Both the position numbers and the translations under genes were made by a program. This document shows positions 39,078 through 47,163 of a stretch of 64,000 bases of DNA, piece after piece. Each line of letters begins with the position of its first letter. Position 1 is the first letter of the stretch. Source of the stretch: Dyella sp. C11 (GTDB taxonomy: Bacteria; Pseudomonadota; Gammaproteobacteria; Xanthomonadales; Rhodanobacteraceae); contig NZ_QAVX01000008.1 in NCBI RefSeq assembly GCF_003121485.1, forward strand, positions 1 to 64,000. The letters run 5' to 3'. The notes under the pieces are model-generated. The model worked only from the letters and a program-made list of their open reading frames with translations. It ran no database searches and was not told the origin of the DNA.

Positions 39078-41993
39078 TCAGAATTTGTAATTGAAGCCCG
39101 CGTAGTAAGCGCGGCCGATGGCGTCATACAAGCCACCGCCGAAGGTGGTACCAAAAATATTGGTCGGCGGGTTGCGGTCAAAGACGTTGGTGATGCCGCC
39201 GTAAATCTGCCATCCACTGTTGGGCACGCTGTAACTGACCTTGGCGTCGTTGAAGAAGCCCGCGCCTGCGCGAATGGGTGTCGTCTGTGTCGGGTTGGAT
39301 GCATAGCTTTCATTGGTCACGCGCAACATCGAGGAGAAGTAGCGGATGTTCCAGTTGAACGCCCAGCTGCCGATGCCGTACGTGTTGTAGAGCGTCGCCT
39401 TCCATTCCGGGAAGCCCAGCACGCCGTTGTCCTGGATGGTGTAGGTCGGATCGATCTGGAACGGATGCTCGGTGTACGCAATCACGCGCGTGGCATTGAG
39501 ACTGGTATTGAACCTGCCGTTGCCGATAGCCGTGCCGTAATTGACGTTGAAGTCGATGCCGGATGTGCTCAGCTCCGAAATGTTCTGCTCGATGGTGCTG
39601 ATGTAGTTGAGTTCGTGCGTTACCGCGTCGCGTAACGCACTCTGGCAATAGATGGTGTTGATGCCCGTGGTCGAATCGACGCAGTTGTTGGCTGTCTGCT
39701 GACCCGAGGGCGACGAAATGGCATTCGTCAGTTTGATGTTCCAGTAATCGGCCGACAGGCTCAACCCTTCAAGGAAGGTGGGCGTAAGCACAATGCCTGC
39801 CGTCCACGTCTTGCCGGTTTCAGGCTGCAAATCGGGGTTGCTGCCGGAGAGGCCCGGGATGGTGGCCGAGTTGCTGGAGGTCCAGCCGGAGGGAACGCCA
39901 AGCGCCAGACAGTTGGCGGCGCGAACGCTGGGGTCTTTGCCGTTCTTGATCTGGTTGGTGGAGCAGGGGTCGGTGACAGAGAAATAGTTCTGGGTCTGGC
40001 CGCTGTACAACTCGTCGATATTCGGCACGCGCACAGCGGTGGACATGGTGCCGCGAAGGCGTACATCGCTGGTGATAGACCAATCCAGACCCCAGCGCCA
40101 TGCCTTGGTATGGCCAAAGCTGCTGTAGTCCGAGAAACGTGCCGCCGTATCGAACGAGAGGCTCTGTGCACCGGTGCGACCGGTGATCAGTGGCGCTGCG
40201 AATTCGATGAAACCTTCCTTGACGTTGTATGCGCCGCTGGACGAAGGAATGGCGTTGAGGAACGTCAGGCCTTGTTGATCGAGCGGGTCGGTGTCCTGTC
40301 GGCTGGTTTCGCGGCGGAATTCAGCGCCACCGACCAGGCTCGCAGCACCTGCTTCCCACGGCATCTGGAACAGGTTGTTGTTCGTCACCGTGCCGCCGCC
40401 CACGAACTGCGTGAGGTGTGTTTTGGTGGTCGTGGTGGTATTGAACCATTGCGCCGCCGCCGGATCGATGGCCCCCGTGCCAAAGATGCTGGTCGGCACG
40501 CAGCCGCCACCCAGTGCGATGGGGTCGAGCACCCGACCGGCATTGACGTTGATGGCATTGGGGTTCAGCGTCGAACGACAGACGATGTTGCCGGTGGATG
40601 GATCACGCACGGCATCGATGGATGCGTTGAAACGATCCCTGATGCGATTGTTGAGGTTGTGCCGCGTCTCGTCGGTAACGCCGTAATCCACGTAACCATC
40701 GTACTGCCAGTCGCCAGTGATGACGCCATTGGAGCCCAGGACGATGCGGCTCGTGTTGCGAGATGTATCTTCACCGCGGCGACCTGCGTCAACGTCAAAG
40801 CGCGAGACCGCAAGGGACTTCTTGCCGTTGGCATCCATCAGCGAAGCGAGGCTCGGCGAGATATATGGGTTGTCCCGCGTGATGATGTAGGCGGTGCCGC
40901 CGCTGCCAAAGGCGGGTTGTCTCCACACCTTCACCTGGTTGTTGCTGTAGGTACCTTCGGCGTAGAGATGCTGCTCGGGCGTAATGTCGAAGGTGGCCAC
41001 GCCGTTGACGGTGGTGCGGTTGTACTTCGGCATGAGTTCCAGCACCTGGTTCGTGTCCAGGCGGTCGCAATCCTGGCAGCGGCCCGTATCGTCCGCGATG
41101 CCATCAAAACGCTGCGAGCGCACGCTGCCGTCAGGATTGAAGACATAGCGCTTGCCAAGTTCGGTCGACCTGCCGAGAGAGAAGGTGCCACCATTCGTGA
41201 TGGTGTAACTGCCGGCATTGTTGAAGAGGGCCGTGTCGGTCGGGCCATTGGGCGTCTTGATCGTTGAATACGACTTGTTGCCGAAGCGATCAGGGAACTC
41301 CAGGTTGTCCGACTGCGCATGTTCCACGGACGCCGCAATGTTGCCGCGGTTCTGCGCGAAATTCATGCCGCCGCTGAGCGTGATGCTCCTGGGGCTGTAG
41401 CCGCCGTGTTCGGAATCGCCGTACTGTGCACTGAGCTGTGCACCCTGATAGTTCTTCTTCAGAATGAAGTTGACCACACCGGTAACGGCATCGGCACCGT
41501 ACACCGCCGACGCACCACCGGTAATGACTTCCACGCGCTCGATCCATGCAACGGGAATCATATTGACGTCAACGGACGTGTCACCGGCACTCGCGCCAAC
41601 AAATCGACGGCCATTGACCAGCACCAGCGATCGCGCGGATCCCAGGTTGCGCAAGTCCATCTTTTGCACGCCTGCGGTGCCGATATAACGCGTGGAGTTG
41701 CCCATCGTGTATGTGCTGGCCAGCTGCGGCATGGTGGTCAACAAATCACCCACATTCACGGCACCGCTGGACTTGATGTCTTCCGCCGTCATGACCGTGG
41801 TCGGCACGGCCGAGATCACGTTGATGTTGGAAATGCGCGTGCCGGTGACATTGATCGCCTCAAGATCCGAAGCGCGCTTCGGATCTGCCTGCGTGGCTGC
41901 ACCTGGCAGGGTTTGCTGAGCGAATGCGGTGCCGGACATGGCGGCAAGGCAGGCCAGCGTAAGCAGCCTGCGGCGGTGATAGTGGTGATGCAT
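39078..41993 (-). CDS. TonB-dependent outer-membrane receptor
   Basis: A 971-residue receptor with signal peptide ending AFAQQ near residue 26. The plug domain (about 45-200) contains INVTGTRI, LVLVNGRRFVG and ERVEVITGGASAVYGADAVTGVVNF; a 22-strand barrel follows, ending in a strand with terminal Phe (YYAGFNYKF) for BAM recognition. This large Xanthomonadales/sphingomonad-type receptor usually imports oligosaccharides, peptides or siderophores; no dedicated transporter or enzyme is adjacent, so the substrate is unknown. AGGGAG precedes ATG 41993. No FecA-type signalling domain is seen. Confidence 0.93.
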   Translation of the reverse strand: MHHHYHRRRLLTLACLAAMSGTAFAQQTLPGAATQADPKRASDLEAINVTGTRISNINVISAVPTTVMTAEDIKSSGAVNVGDLLTTMPQLASTYTMGNSTRYIGTAGVQKMDLRNLGSARSLVLVNGRRFVGASAGDTSVDVNMIPVAWIERVEVITGGASAVYGADAVTGVVNFILKKNYQGAQLSAQYGDSEHGGYSPRSITLSGGMNFAQNRGNIAASVEHAQSDNLEFPDRFGNKSYSTIKTPNGPTDTALFNNAGSYTITNGGTFSLGRSTELGKRYVFNPDGSVRSQRFDGIADDTGRCQDCDRLDTNQVLELMPKYNRTTVNGVATFDITPEQHLYAEGTYSNNQVKVWRQPAFGSGGTAYIITRDNPYISPSLASLMDANGKKSLAVSRFDVDAGRRGEDTSRNTSRIVLGSNGVITGDWQYDGYVDYGVTDETRHNLNNRIRDRFNASIDAVRDPSTGNIVCRSTLNPNAINVNAGRVLDPIALGGGCVPTSIFGTGAIDPAAAQWFNTTTTTKTHLTQFVGGGTVTNNNLFQMPWEAGAASLVGGAEFRRETSRQDTDPLDQQGLTFLNAIPSSSGAYNVKEGFIEFAAPLITGRTGAQSLSFDTAARFSDYSSFGHTKAWRWGLDWSITSDVRLRGTMSTAVRVPNIDELYSGQTQNYFSVTDPCSTNQIKNGKDPSVRAANCLALGVPSGWTSSNSATIPGLSGSNPDLQPETGKTWTAGIVLTPTFLEGLSLSADYWNIKLTNAISSPSGQQTANNCVDSTTGINTIYCQSALRDAVTHELNYISTIEQNISELSTSGIDFNVNYGTAIGNGRFNTSLNATRVIAYTEHPFQIDPTYTIQDNGVLGFPEWKATLYNTYGIGSWAFNWNIRYFSSMLRVTNESYASNPTQTTPIRAGAGFFNDAKVSYSVPNSGWQIYGGITNVFDRNPPTNIFGTTFGGGLYDAIGRAYYAGFNYKF

Positions 41994-42210
41994 GCAACCG
42001 TCTCCCTACGGGTCGTTCGAAAAGATCGGCTGCTGAGCAAGCCGATTGGCGCGACTTACTGCGTTCGAGCAGCAAGAAGTTTCGATTCGATCACGCGTCG
42101 GAGAAGGCGGATATGTAAGGCGAGCGATAGTTCGCGTCGGCGATCTGCCGGCGCAAGGTAGGGGTTCGGATATGTCGAGTCAGCTTATGCTGACATCCGG
42201 ACGGCAATGA

Positions 42211-43845
42211 TCAGGGCGACGCGTTGATGCTCCGCGCCACCGCTTCCGCCACGCGAATGCCATCCACCGCCGCGGAAAGAATGCCGCCGGCATAACCCGC
42301 GCCTTCGCCGGCGGGGAACAGGCCGCGCGTGTTGAGGCTCTGGTAGTCCTCGCCGCGACGGATGCGCACGGGCGATGACGTGCGCGTTTCGACGCCGGTG
42401 AGCACGGCGTCGTTCATGCCGAAACCCTTGATCTGGCGATCGAACGCGGGCAGCGCTTCGCGGATGGCTTCGATGGCGTAGTCGGGCAGGGCGGTGGCGA
42501 GGTCGGTGAGGTGGATGCCGGGCTTGTACGACGGCTGCACCTGGCCGAGCTGCGTGGAGGGTTTGCCCTTGATGAAATCACCGACGAGCTGACCCGGCGC
42601 GCTGTAGTCGCGGCCGCCGAGTTCGTAGGCGCGCGATTCCAGGGCACGCTGCAAGGCGATGCCGGCGAGCGGGCTGCCGCTGTCGTCGAATGCGGCGAAA
42701 TCCTTGGGCTCGATGCCGACGACGATGGCGGCATTCGCATTGCGCTCGTTGCGCGAGTACTGGCTCATGCCGTTGGTGACCACGCGCTCGGGTTCCGACG
42801 TTGCCGCGACCACCGTGCCGCCGGGGCACATGCAGAAGCTGTAGACGGAACGACCGTTCTTGCAGTGGTGCACCAGCTTGTAGTCGGCCGCGCCCAGGAT
42901 GGGGTGGCCGGCGTTCGATCCAAAGCGCGCCTGGTCGATGATCGATTGCGGATGTTCCACGCGGAAGCCAACCGAGAACGGCTTGGCTTCCATGTACACG
43001 CCACGGTCGTGCAGCATGAAGAATGTGTCGCGCGCGCTGTGTCCCACGGCGAGCACCACGTGGTCGCTCATCAGTTGTTCGCCGTTGGACAGCACAACGC
43101 CGCGCAACTGGCGCGTGCCATCGGCAGCCGTATCCACGAGCACGTCGTCCACGCGCTGCGAGAAGCGGATTTCGCCACCCAGCGACTGGATGGTCTCGCG
43201 CATGCTTTCCACCATCGTCACCAGGCGGAAGGTGCCGATGTGCGGCTTGCTGACGTAGAGGATTTCCTCCGGCGCGCCAGCCTTCACGAATTCGGTAAGC
43301 ACCTTGCGACCGTGGTGGTGCGGGTCGGAAATCTGGCTGTACAACTTGCCGTCGGAGAACGTGCCGGCTCCGCCTTCGCCGAATTGCACGTTCGATTCGG
43401 GTTCCAGCTGGCGCTTGCGCCACAGGCCCCAGGTATCCACGGTGCGTTCGCGCACGGCCTTGCCGCGATCGAGAATGATGGGTCGATAGCCCATTTGCGC
43501 GAGCAGCAAGCCGGCGAACAGACCACATGGACCGAAACCGATCACGATGGGACGTTGTTCGAGGTTCTCGGGCGCCTTGGCCACGAAGTGGTAGTTGGTG
43601 TCCGGTGTGGGCTGGACGTGCTTGTCGTCCGCGTGGCGCTTGAGGATGACATCCTCGTTGGCCACGTCCACATCCAGAGTATAGACGAGCTGGATGGCGC
43701 TGCGCTTGCGGGCGTCGTAGCCGCGACGGAACACGATAAAGCTGTGCAGACCGTCCTTCCCCAGTCCCAGCTTCGCGCGGATGGCGGCCTCAAGGGCGCC
43801 TTCGGCATGGTCGAGCGGGAGCTTGATGTCGGTGAGGCGGATCAT
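42211..43845 (-). CDS. FAD-dependent oxidoreductase, COG2509 type
   Basis: A 544-residue flavoprotein. An N-terminal domain of about 95 residues precedes the FAD-binding Rossmann motif GFGPCGLFAGLLLAQMG (near residue 104). FGEGGAGTFSDGKL near residue 155 and the C-terminal GLFPAGEGAGYAGGI are COG2509 hallmarks. Substrate unknown. The ATG at 43845 has no Shine-Dalgarno sequence; a run of eight C residues on the coding strand lies about 16 bases upstream. Confidence 0.87.
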   Translation of the reverse strand: MIRLTDIKLPLDHAEGALEAAIRAKLGLGKDGLHSFIVFRRGYDARKRSAIQLVYTLDVDVANEDVILKRHADDKHVQPTPDTNYHFVAKAPENLEQRPIVIGFGPCGLFAGLLLAQMGYRPIILDRGKAVRERTVDTWGLWRKRQLEPESNVQFGEGGAGTFSDGKLYSQISDPHHHGRKVLTEFVKAGAPEEILYVSKPHIGTFRLVTMVESMRETIQSLGGEIRFSQRVDDVLVDTAADGTRQLRGVVLSNGEQLMSDHVVLAVGHSARDTFFMLHDRGVYMEAKPFSVGFRVEHPQSIIDQARFGSNAGHPILGAADYKLVHHCKNGRSVYSFCMCPGGTVVAATSEPERVVTNGMSQYSRNERNANAAIVVGIEPKDFAAFDDSGSPLAGIALQRALESRAYELGGRDYSAPGQLVGDFIKGKPSTQLGQVQPSYKPGIHLTDLATALPDYAIEAIREALPAFDRQIKGFGMNDAVLTGVETRTSSPVRIRRGEDYQSLNTRGLFPAGEGAGYAGGILSAAVDGIRVAEAVARSINASP

Positions 43846-43935
43846 GCGGCGGGGCGGGCTGGGGGGGGCGGCCGCCTATTTTCGCACGTCTGGCCGGGAG
43901 GGGCAGTCGCACACCCGGTGTGCAGCGACTGCCCT

Positions 43936-43960
43936 TGTGGGAGCGCACCCTGTGCGCGAC
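43936..43960. repeat. Single REP arm, GTGG/CACCCTG flavour
   Basis: GTGGGAGCGCACCCTGTGCG plus CGAC only; no inverted partner. It lies between the FAD oxidoreductase start and the frnE-like stop. Confidence 0.85.
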
Positions 43961-43976
43961 GCCCTCCGCCGCGAGA

Positions 43977-44630
43977 TCAACCCTCCGCCGCGATCTTCCG
44001 CAACGTTTCCTCGAACACTTCCGGCGGCTGGCCACCCTGGATCAGGTAGCGCTCGTTGACGATCACGGACGGCACGGCGCGGATGCCTTGCGACTGGTAG
44101 AACTGCTCCTGCGCACGCACGTCCTGTGCATAGCGGTCTTCGTCCAGCACATGGCGGGCCTCAGTGGCATCCAGGCCGACGGAGGCGGCGACATCCACCA
44201 GCACGTCGCGCGAGCTCACATCGCGACCGTCCGTGAAATAGGCGGCCAGCAGCGCCTGCTTCAGCTCGGGCTGGCGACCTTCCAGCGCGGCCCAGTGGAG
44301 CAGGCGATGGGCGTCGAAGGTGTTCACGATGCGGCTGCGCTTGTCCATGTTGAAGGTGAAACCCAGCGCGGCGCCGCGATCGCGGATGGCGCCCTGGTTC
44401 TGGCGCATCTGCTCCGGCGTGCTGCCGTATTTGCGCGCCAGGTGCTCGCCGATGTCCTCGCCTTCGGGCGCCATCTGCGGGTTGAGCTCGAAGGGTTGGA
44501 AATGCAGCTCCACCGAGACGTCATCGCCCAGGGCTTCCAGCGCCTGTTCCAGCGACTTGAGGCCGATGGCGCACCAGGGGCATACCACGTCGGAAACAAA
44601 GTCGATCTTGATGGGAGTAGGGGCGCTCAT
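43977..44630 (-). CDS. DsbA family oxidoreductase, FrnE type
   Basis: A 217-residue thioredoxin-fold protein without signal peptide. The CPWC active site lies at about residues 17-20 (SDVVCPWCAIG), followed by the all-alpha insertion and a cis-proline region IRAVPSVIVNERYLIQGGQ. FrnE-like proteins act as cytoplasmic disulfide oxidoreductases or isomerases in stress. Its family is clear, its partner unknown. Confidence 0.92.
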   Translation of the reverse strand: MSAPTPIKIDFVSDVVCPWCAIGLKSLEQALEALGDDVSVELHFQPFELNPQMAPEGEDIGEHLARKYGSTPEQMRQNQGAIRDRGAALGFTFNMDKRSRIVNTFDAHRLLHWAALEGRQPELKQALLAAYFTDGRDVSSRDVLVDVAASVGLDATEARHVLDEDRYAQDVRAQEQFYQSQGIRAVPSVIVNERYLIQGGQPPEVFEETLRKIAAEG

Positions 44631-44726
44631 GGGGTGATTCCTCGGTTGATCTCAGGGTTATGGGTTCGGCGCGTGGGCCAATCAAGTGGCAGTGCGGCGC
44701 CGTAAGCCCTGAGACCGCGCAGGCAT

Positions 44727-44767
44727 AAAAAAGGGCAGCGCGGACATGGCGTGTCCAGCGCTGCCCC
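44727..44767 (-). terminator. Strong Rho-independent terminator
   Basis: On the minus strand GGGCAGCGC, one unpaired T, GGACA, a five-base loop, TGTCC, GCGCTGCCC, then TTTTTT. It sits 18 bases after the DUF1993 stop and ends the MFS-DUF1993 operon. Confidence 0.92.
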
Positions 44768-44784
44768 TGTGTGGCGTCAACCGG

Positions 44785-45291
44785 TTACGGCTTGCCGAGG
44801 AAATCCATCTTGCCCAGTTCCGCGCCGGCTTCGCGCAGGATCGCGTACGCGGTGGTGCAGTGGAAGAACACGTTCGGAAGTACGAAGTGCAGCAGATAGC
44901 CTTCGCCTTCGAAGTGCTGTTCACCGGAGCGCATCTTGAGCGTGATGGCGCGGGTTTCGCTGCCGTCGATCTGATCGGCCTTGAAGCTCTTGATGTAGTC
45001 GATGGCGCGTTCGATGCGGGCGTGGAGCTCGGCGAACGTGGTCTCGTTGTCTTCGAACTTCAGTGGCTCGACGCCGGCCAGGCGCGCGCAGGCGTTCTTG
45101 GCCATGTCGGTGGCGATCTGCACCTGGCTGGTCAGCGGCAGCATGTCGGCGGTCAGGCGCGCCTGCAGCAACAGCGACGGCTCGTACTTGCGGGCTTGCG
45201 CATGCGCCTCGCCCTTCTTCAGCACGTGCTGCAGGTTGTGGAGGGCGCGCAGGAAGACGGGAACGGATGCCTGGTACATCGACAAAGTCAT
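44785..45291 (-). CDS. DUF1993 family protein
   Basis: A 168-residue protein with the DUF1993 layout: MTLSMYQASVPVFLRALHNL at the start, LTADMLPLTSQVQIATDMAK near residue 47, and FHCTTAYAILREAG near the C-terminus. It is a four-helix DinB-like fold; some relatives are induced by stress, but no enzymatic function is known. The ATG overlaps the MFS stop by four bases. Confidence 0.88.
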   Translation of the reverse strand: MTLSMYQASVPVFLRALHNLQHVLKKGEAHAQARKYEPSLLLQARLTADMLPLTSQVQIATDMAKNACARLAGVEPLKFEDNETTFAELHARIERAIDYIKSFKADQIDGSETRAITLKMRSGEQHFEGEGYLLHFVLPNVFFHCTTAYAILREAGAELGKMDFLGKP

Positions 45292-46637
45292 GGGGATTGC
45301 TCCGGTGGTTCGGGGTGGTGAATGGCGTGTTGAAGCGGGACGACCGAGGAAGGTTCGCCCGGAAGCGTGTGGGCCGGGTGCGTGGTGTCGGCGGCGAGAT
45401 CCTGCACGTTACGGGTTGCGCGCATCGCGATCAGCGCGCCGATGGCGAGCAGCGCGGCCGCACGCTCGACCGCCAGTCCCGGCAGGTGAAACGGCGATGT
45501 CGGGGAAATCGAGAACGAGAACACCTGCGCGAACAGGAACGGGCCAAAAATACCCGCGAAACTCTGCAGGCTGCTGACGGCTCCCTGCAGGCGACCTTGT
45601 TCGTGCGGATCCACCTCGTGCGTCATCAGCGACTGGATGGGCGGCTGCGACAAGCCCCACAGCGCCATCAGCGGGATGCCCATGAGGAAAGCCGCGCCTG
45701 TATCGGCAAAGCCCATCACCAGGAACGAACCGATGCCGCACAGCATGCCGCCGAGCATCAGCCGTCGTTCGCCAAAGCGCGGCGCGAGCTTGCGGGTCAG
45801 CACGGCCTGCACCAGGCCATCGCAGGCACCGACCAGCATCAGCACATAACCGACAGCGCGCGGCCCCCATTGATAACGATAGTCCGCGTACAGCACGAAG
45901 GTGGTCTGCAACACGTAGTGTGCGAGAAACACCAGGAACATCACCACCGCCAGTCGCATCACCAGCGGGTAGCGCGCCAGCAGTTTCAGCGAGCCCAGCG
46001 GATGGGCGCTATGGATTTCAAAGCGCTGGGTGCGGCGATCCTTGGGCAACGATTCGGGTAGCACGAACAGGCCGTACAGGAAATTGCACGCCGCCAGGCT
46101 GCCCGCGACCCAGAACGGCAGGCGCAGATGGATGTCGCCGAGCAAGCCGCCGATGCCCGGCCCGATGATGAAGCCCAGGCCGAACGCGCTGCCGAGAATG
46201 CCGTAGGCGGCCGCGCGCTTTTCCTTGGGCGTGATGTCCGCGATGTACGCGTTGGCGGTGGTGAAGCTGGCCGCGGTCATGCCCAGGATCACGCGTGCCA
46301 CGAACAGCAGCCACAACGTGGGTGCCATGGCCAGCACGAAGAAGTCGATGGCAAGACCTGCGTTTGAAATCAGGATCACCGGGCGCCGACCGAAGCGATC
46401 CGACAGCGCGCCCTGTATCGGCGAGAAAGCGAACTGCACGATGGCGAACGCCGTGCTGAACACGCCCACCCACCAGATCGCATTGGAAATGCCGCCGCCC
46501 GCGAGCTGTTCGATCAGGTGCGGCAACACGGGGATGACGACCCCGAACGCCAGCATGTCCAGCACAACGGTGACGTAAATGAATGCCAGGGCGGCACGGC
46601 GACGCGGTTGATGCTCGGGAAGGGTTGTCTGATCCAT
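45288..46637 (-). CDS. MFS efflux transporter, TetA-like
   Basis: A 449-residue permease with twelve predicted helices. GALSDRFGRRPVIL in the loop between helices 2 and 3 is MFS motif A, and PGIGGLLGD near helix 5 resembles motif C of drug:proton antiporters. The closest family is TCR/TetA-type exporters; whether it exports tetracycline or something else is unknown. The start is uncertain: ATG 46637 is chosen, an in-frame GTG at 46664 is possible, and neither has a good ribosome site. It is coupled to the DUF1993 gene. Confidence 0.88.
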   Translation of the reverse strand: MDQTTLPEHQPRRRAALAFIYVTVVLDMLAFGVVIPVLPHLIEQLAGGGISNAIWWVGVFSTAFAIVQFAFSPIQGALSDRFGRRPVILISNAGLAIDFFVLAMAPTLWLLFVARVILGMTAASFTTANAYIADITPKEKRAAAYGILGSAFGLGFIIGPGIGGLLGDIHLRLPFWVAGSLAACNFLYGLFVLPESLPKDRRTQRFEIHSAHPLGSLKLLARYPLVMRLAVVMFLVFLAHYVLQTTFVLYADYRYQWGPRAVGYVLMLVGACDGLVQAVLTRKLAPRFGERRLMLGGMLCGIGSFLVMGFADTGAAFLMGIPLMALWGLSQPPIQSLMTHEVDPHEQGRLQGAVSSLQSFAGIFGPFLFAQVFSFSISPTSPFHLPGLAVERAAALLAIGALIAMRATRNVQDLAADTTHPAHTLPGEPSSVVPLQHAIHHPEPPEQSP

Positions 46638-46720
46638 GGAGGTGACCGACGGCAAGACGCGCACGATAGCCCATTACACATGACGCCGTGTGTGCAGTGC
46701 GGAAGAGGGGCGAATGCCCT

Positions 46721-46801
46721 TGTAGGAGCGCACTTGTGCGCGACCACATCCGGCGGTCGAGTCATTGGCACCCTGCGGTCGCGCACAAGTGCGCTCCTAC
46801 A
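46721..46801. repeat. REPIN, GTAG/CACTTG flavour
   Basis: Both arms of the GAGCGCACTTGTGCGC REP are intact, spaced by about 34 bp. It lies 14 bases beyond the EF-hand gene stop and probably ends the condensin operon. Confidence 0.9.
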
Positions 46802-46815
46802 GGGAGCTCGCCGGT

Positions 46816-47163
46816 TCAGCCCTGCGGCGGCTGCGTCAGCTCTTTGGCATCCAGGTAGCCGTCATGGTTGCGGTCCAGCTTGTGGAACTGGCGGCGCAGG
46901 TTGTCCTGGAACTGCTTCAGGGTGATCGGCTTGCCGTGCCCGCCCGGCAATTCACTGGGTTCCAGCACGCCGTCGCCGTTGGTATCGAGACGGTAGAAGC
47001 CTTCGCTGAGGTGCGCGACGTATTCGGCTTCGCTCACGCGCCCATCGCCGTCGGTATCGAACTCACGCAGGTATTCGGCTGGCGTGGATTGCGCCCACGC
47101 CTGCACCGGCGCAATGAACAGGCCGGCCAGCATCGCGAGGTGGATGGGCCGGCGCAGGATCAT
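46816..47163 (-). CDS. Secreted EF-hand protein
   Basis: A 115-residue protein with a signal peptide ending AWAQS (residue 26). Three canonical twelve-residue EF-hand loops follow: D36-E47 (DTDGDGRVSEAE), D60-E71 (DTNGDGVLEPSE) and D97-E108 (DRNHDGYLDAKE), all with complete calcium ligands. It should bind calcium in the periplasm. Its ATG overlaps the MksB-like stop by four bases, so it is translated with a cytoplasmic DNA-organising ATPase, an odd pairing with no obvious reason. Confidence 0.9.
   Translation of the reverse strand: MILRRPIHLAMLAGLFIAPVQAWAQSTPAEYLREFDTDGDGRVSEAEYVAHLSEGFYRLDTNGDGVLEPSELPGGHGKPITLKQFQDNLRRQFHKLDRNHDGYLDAKELTQPPQG

Noticed and set aside
38661-39090. 149-codon plus-strand frame between dinG and the TonB receptor
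   Set aside because: No ribosome site, no recognisable domain, it overlaps dinG's start, and runs through the receptor terminator.
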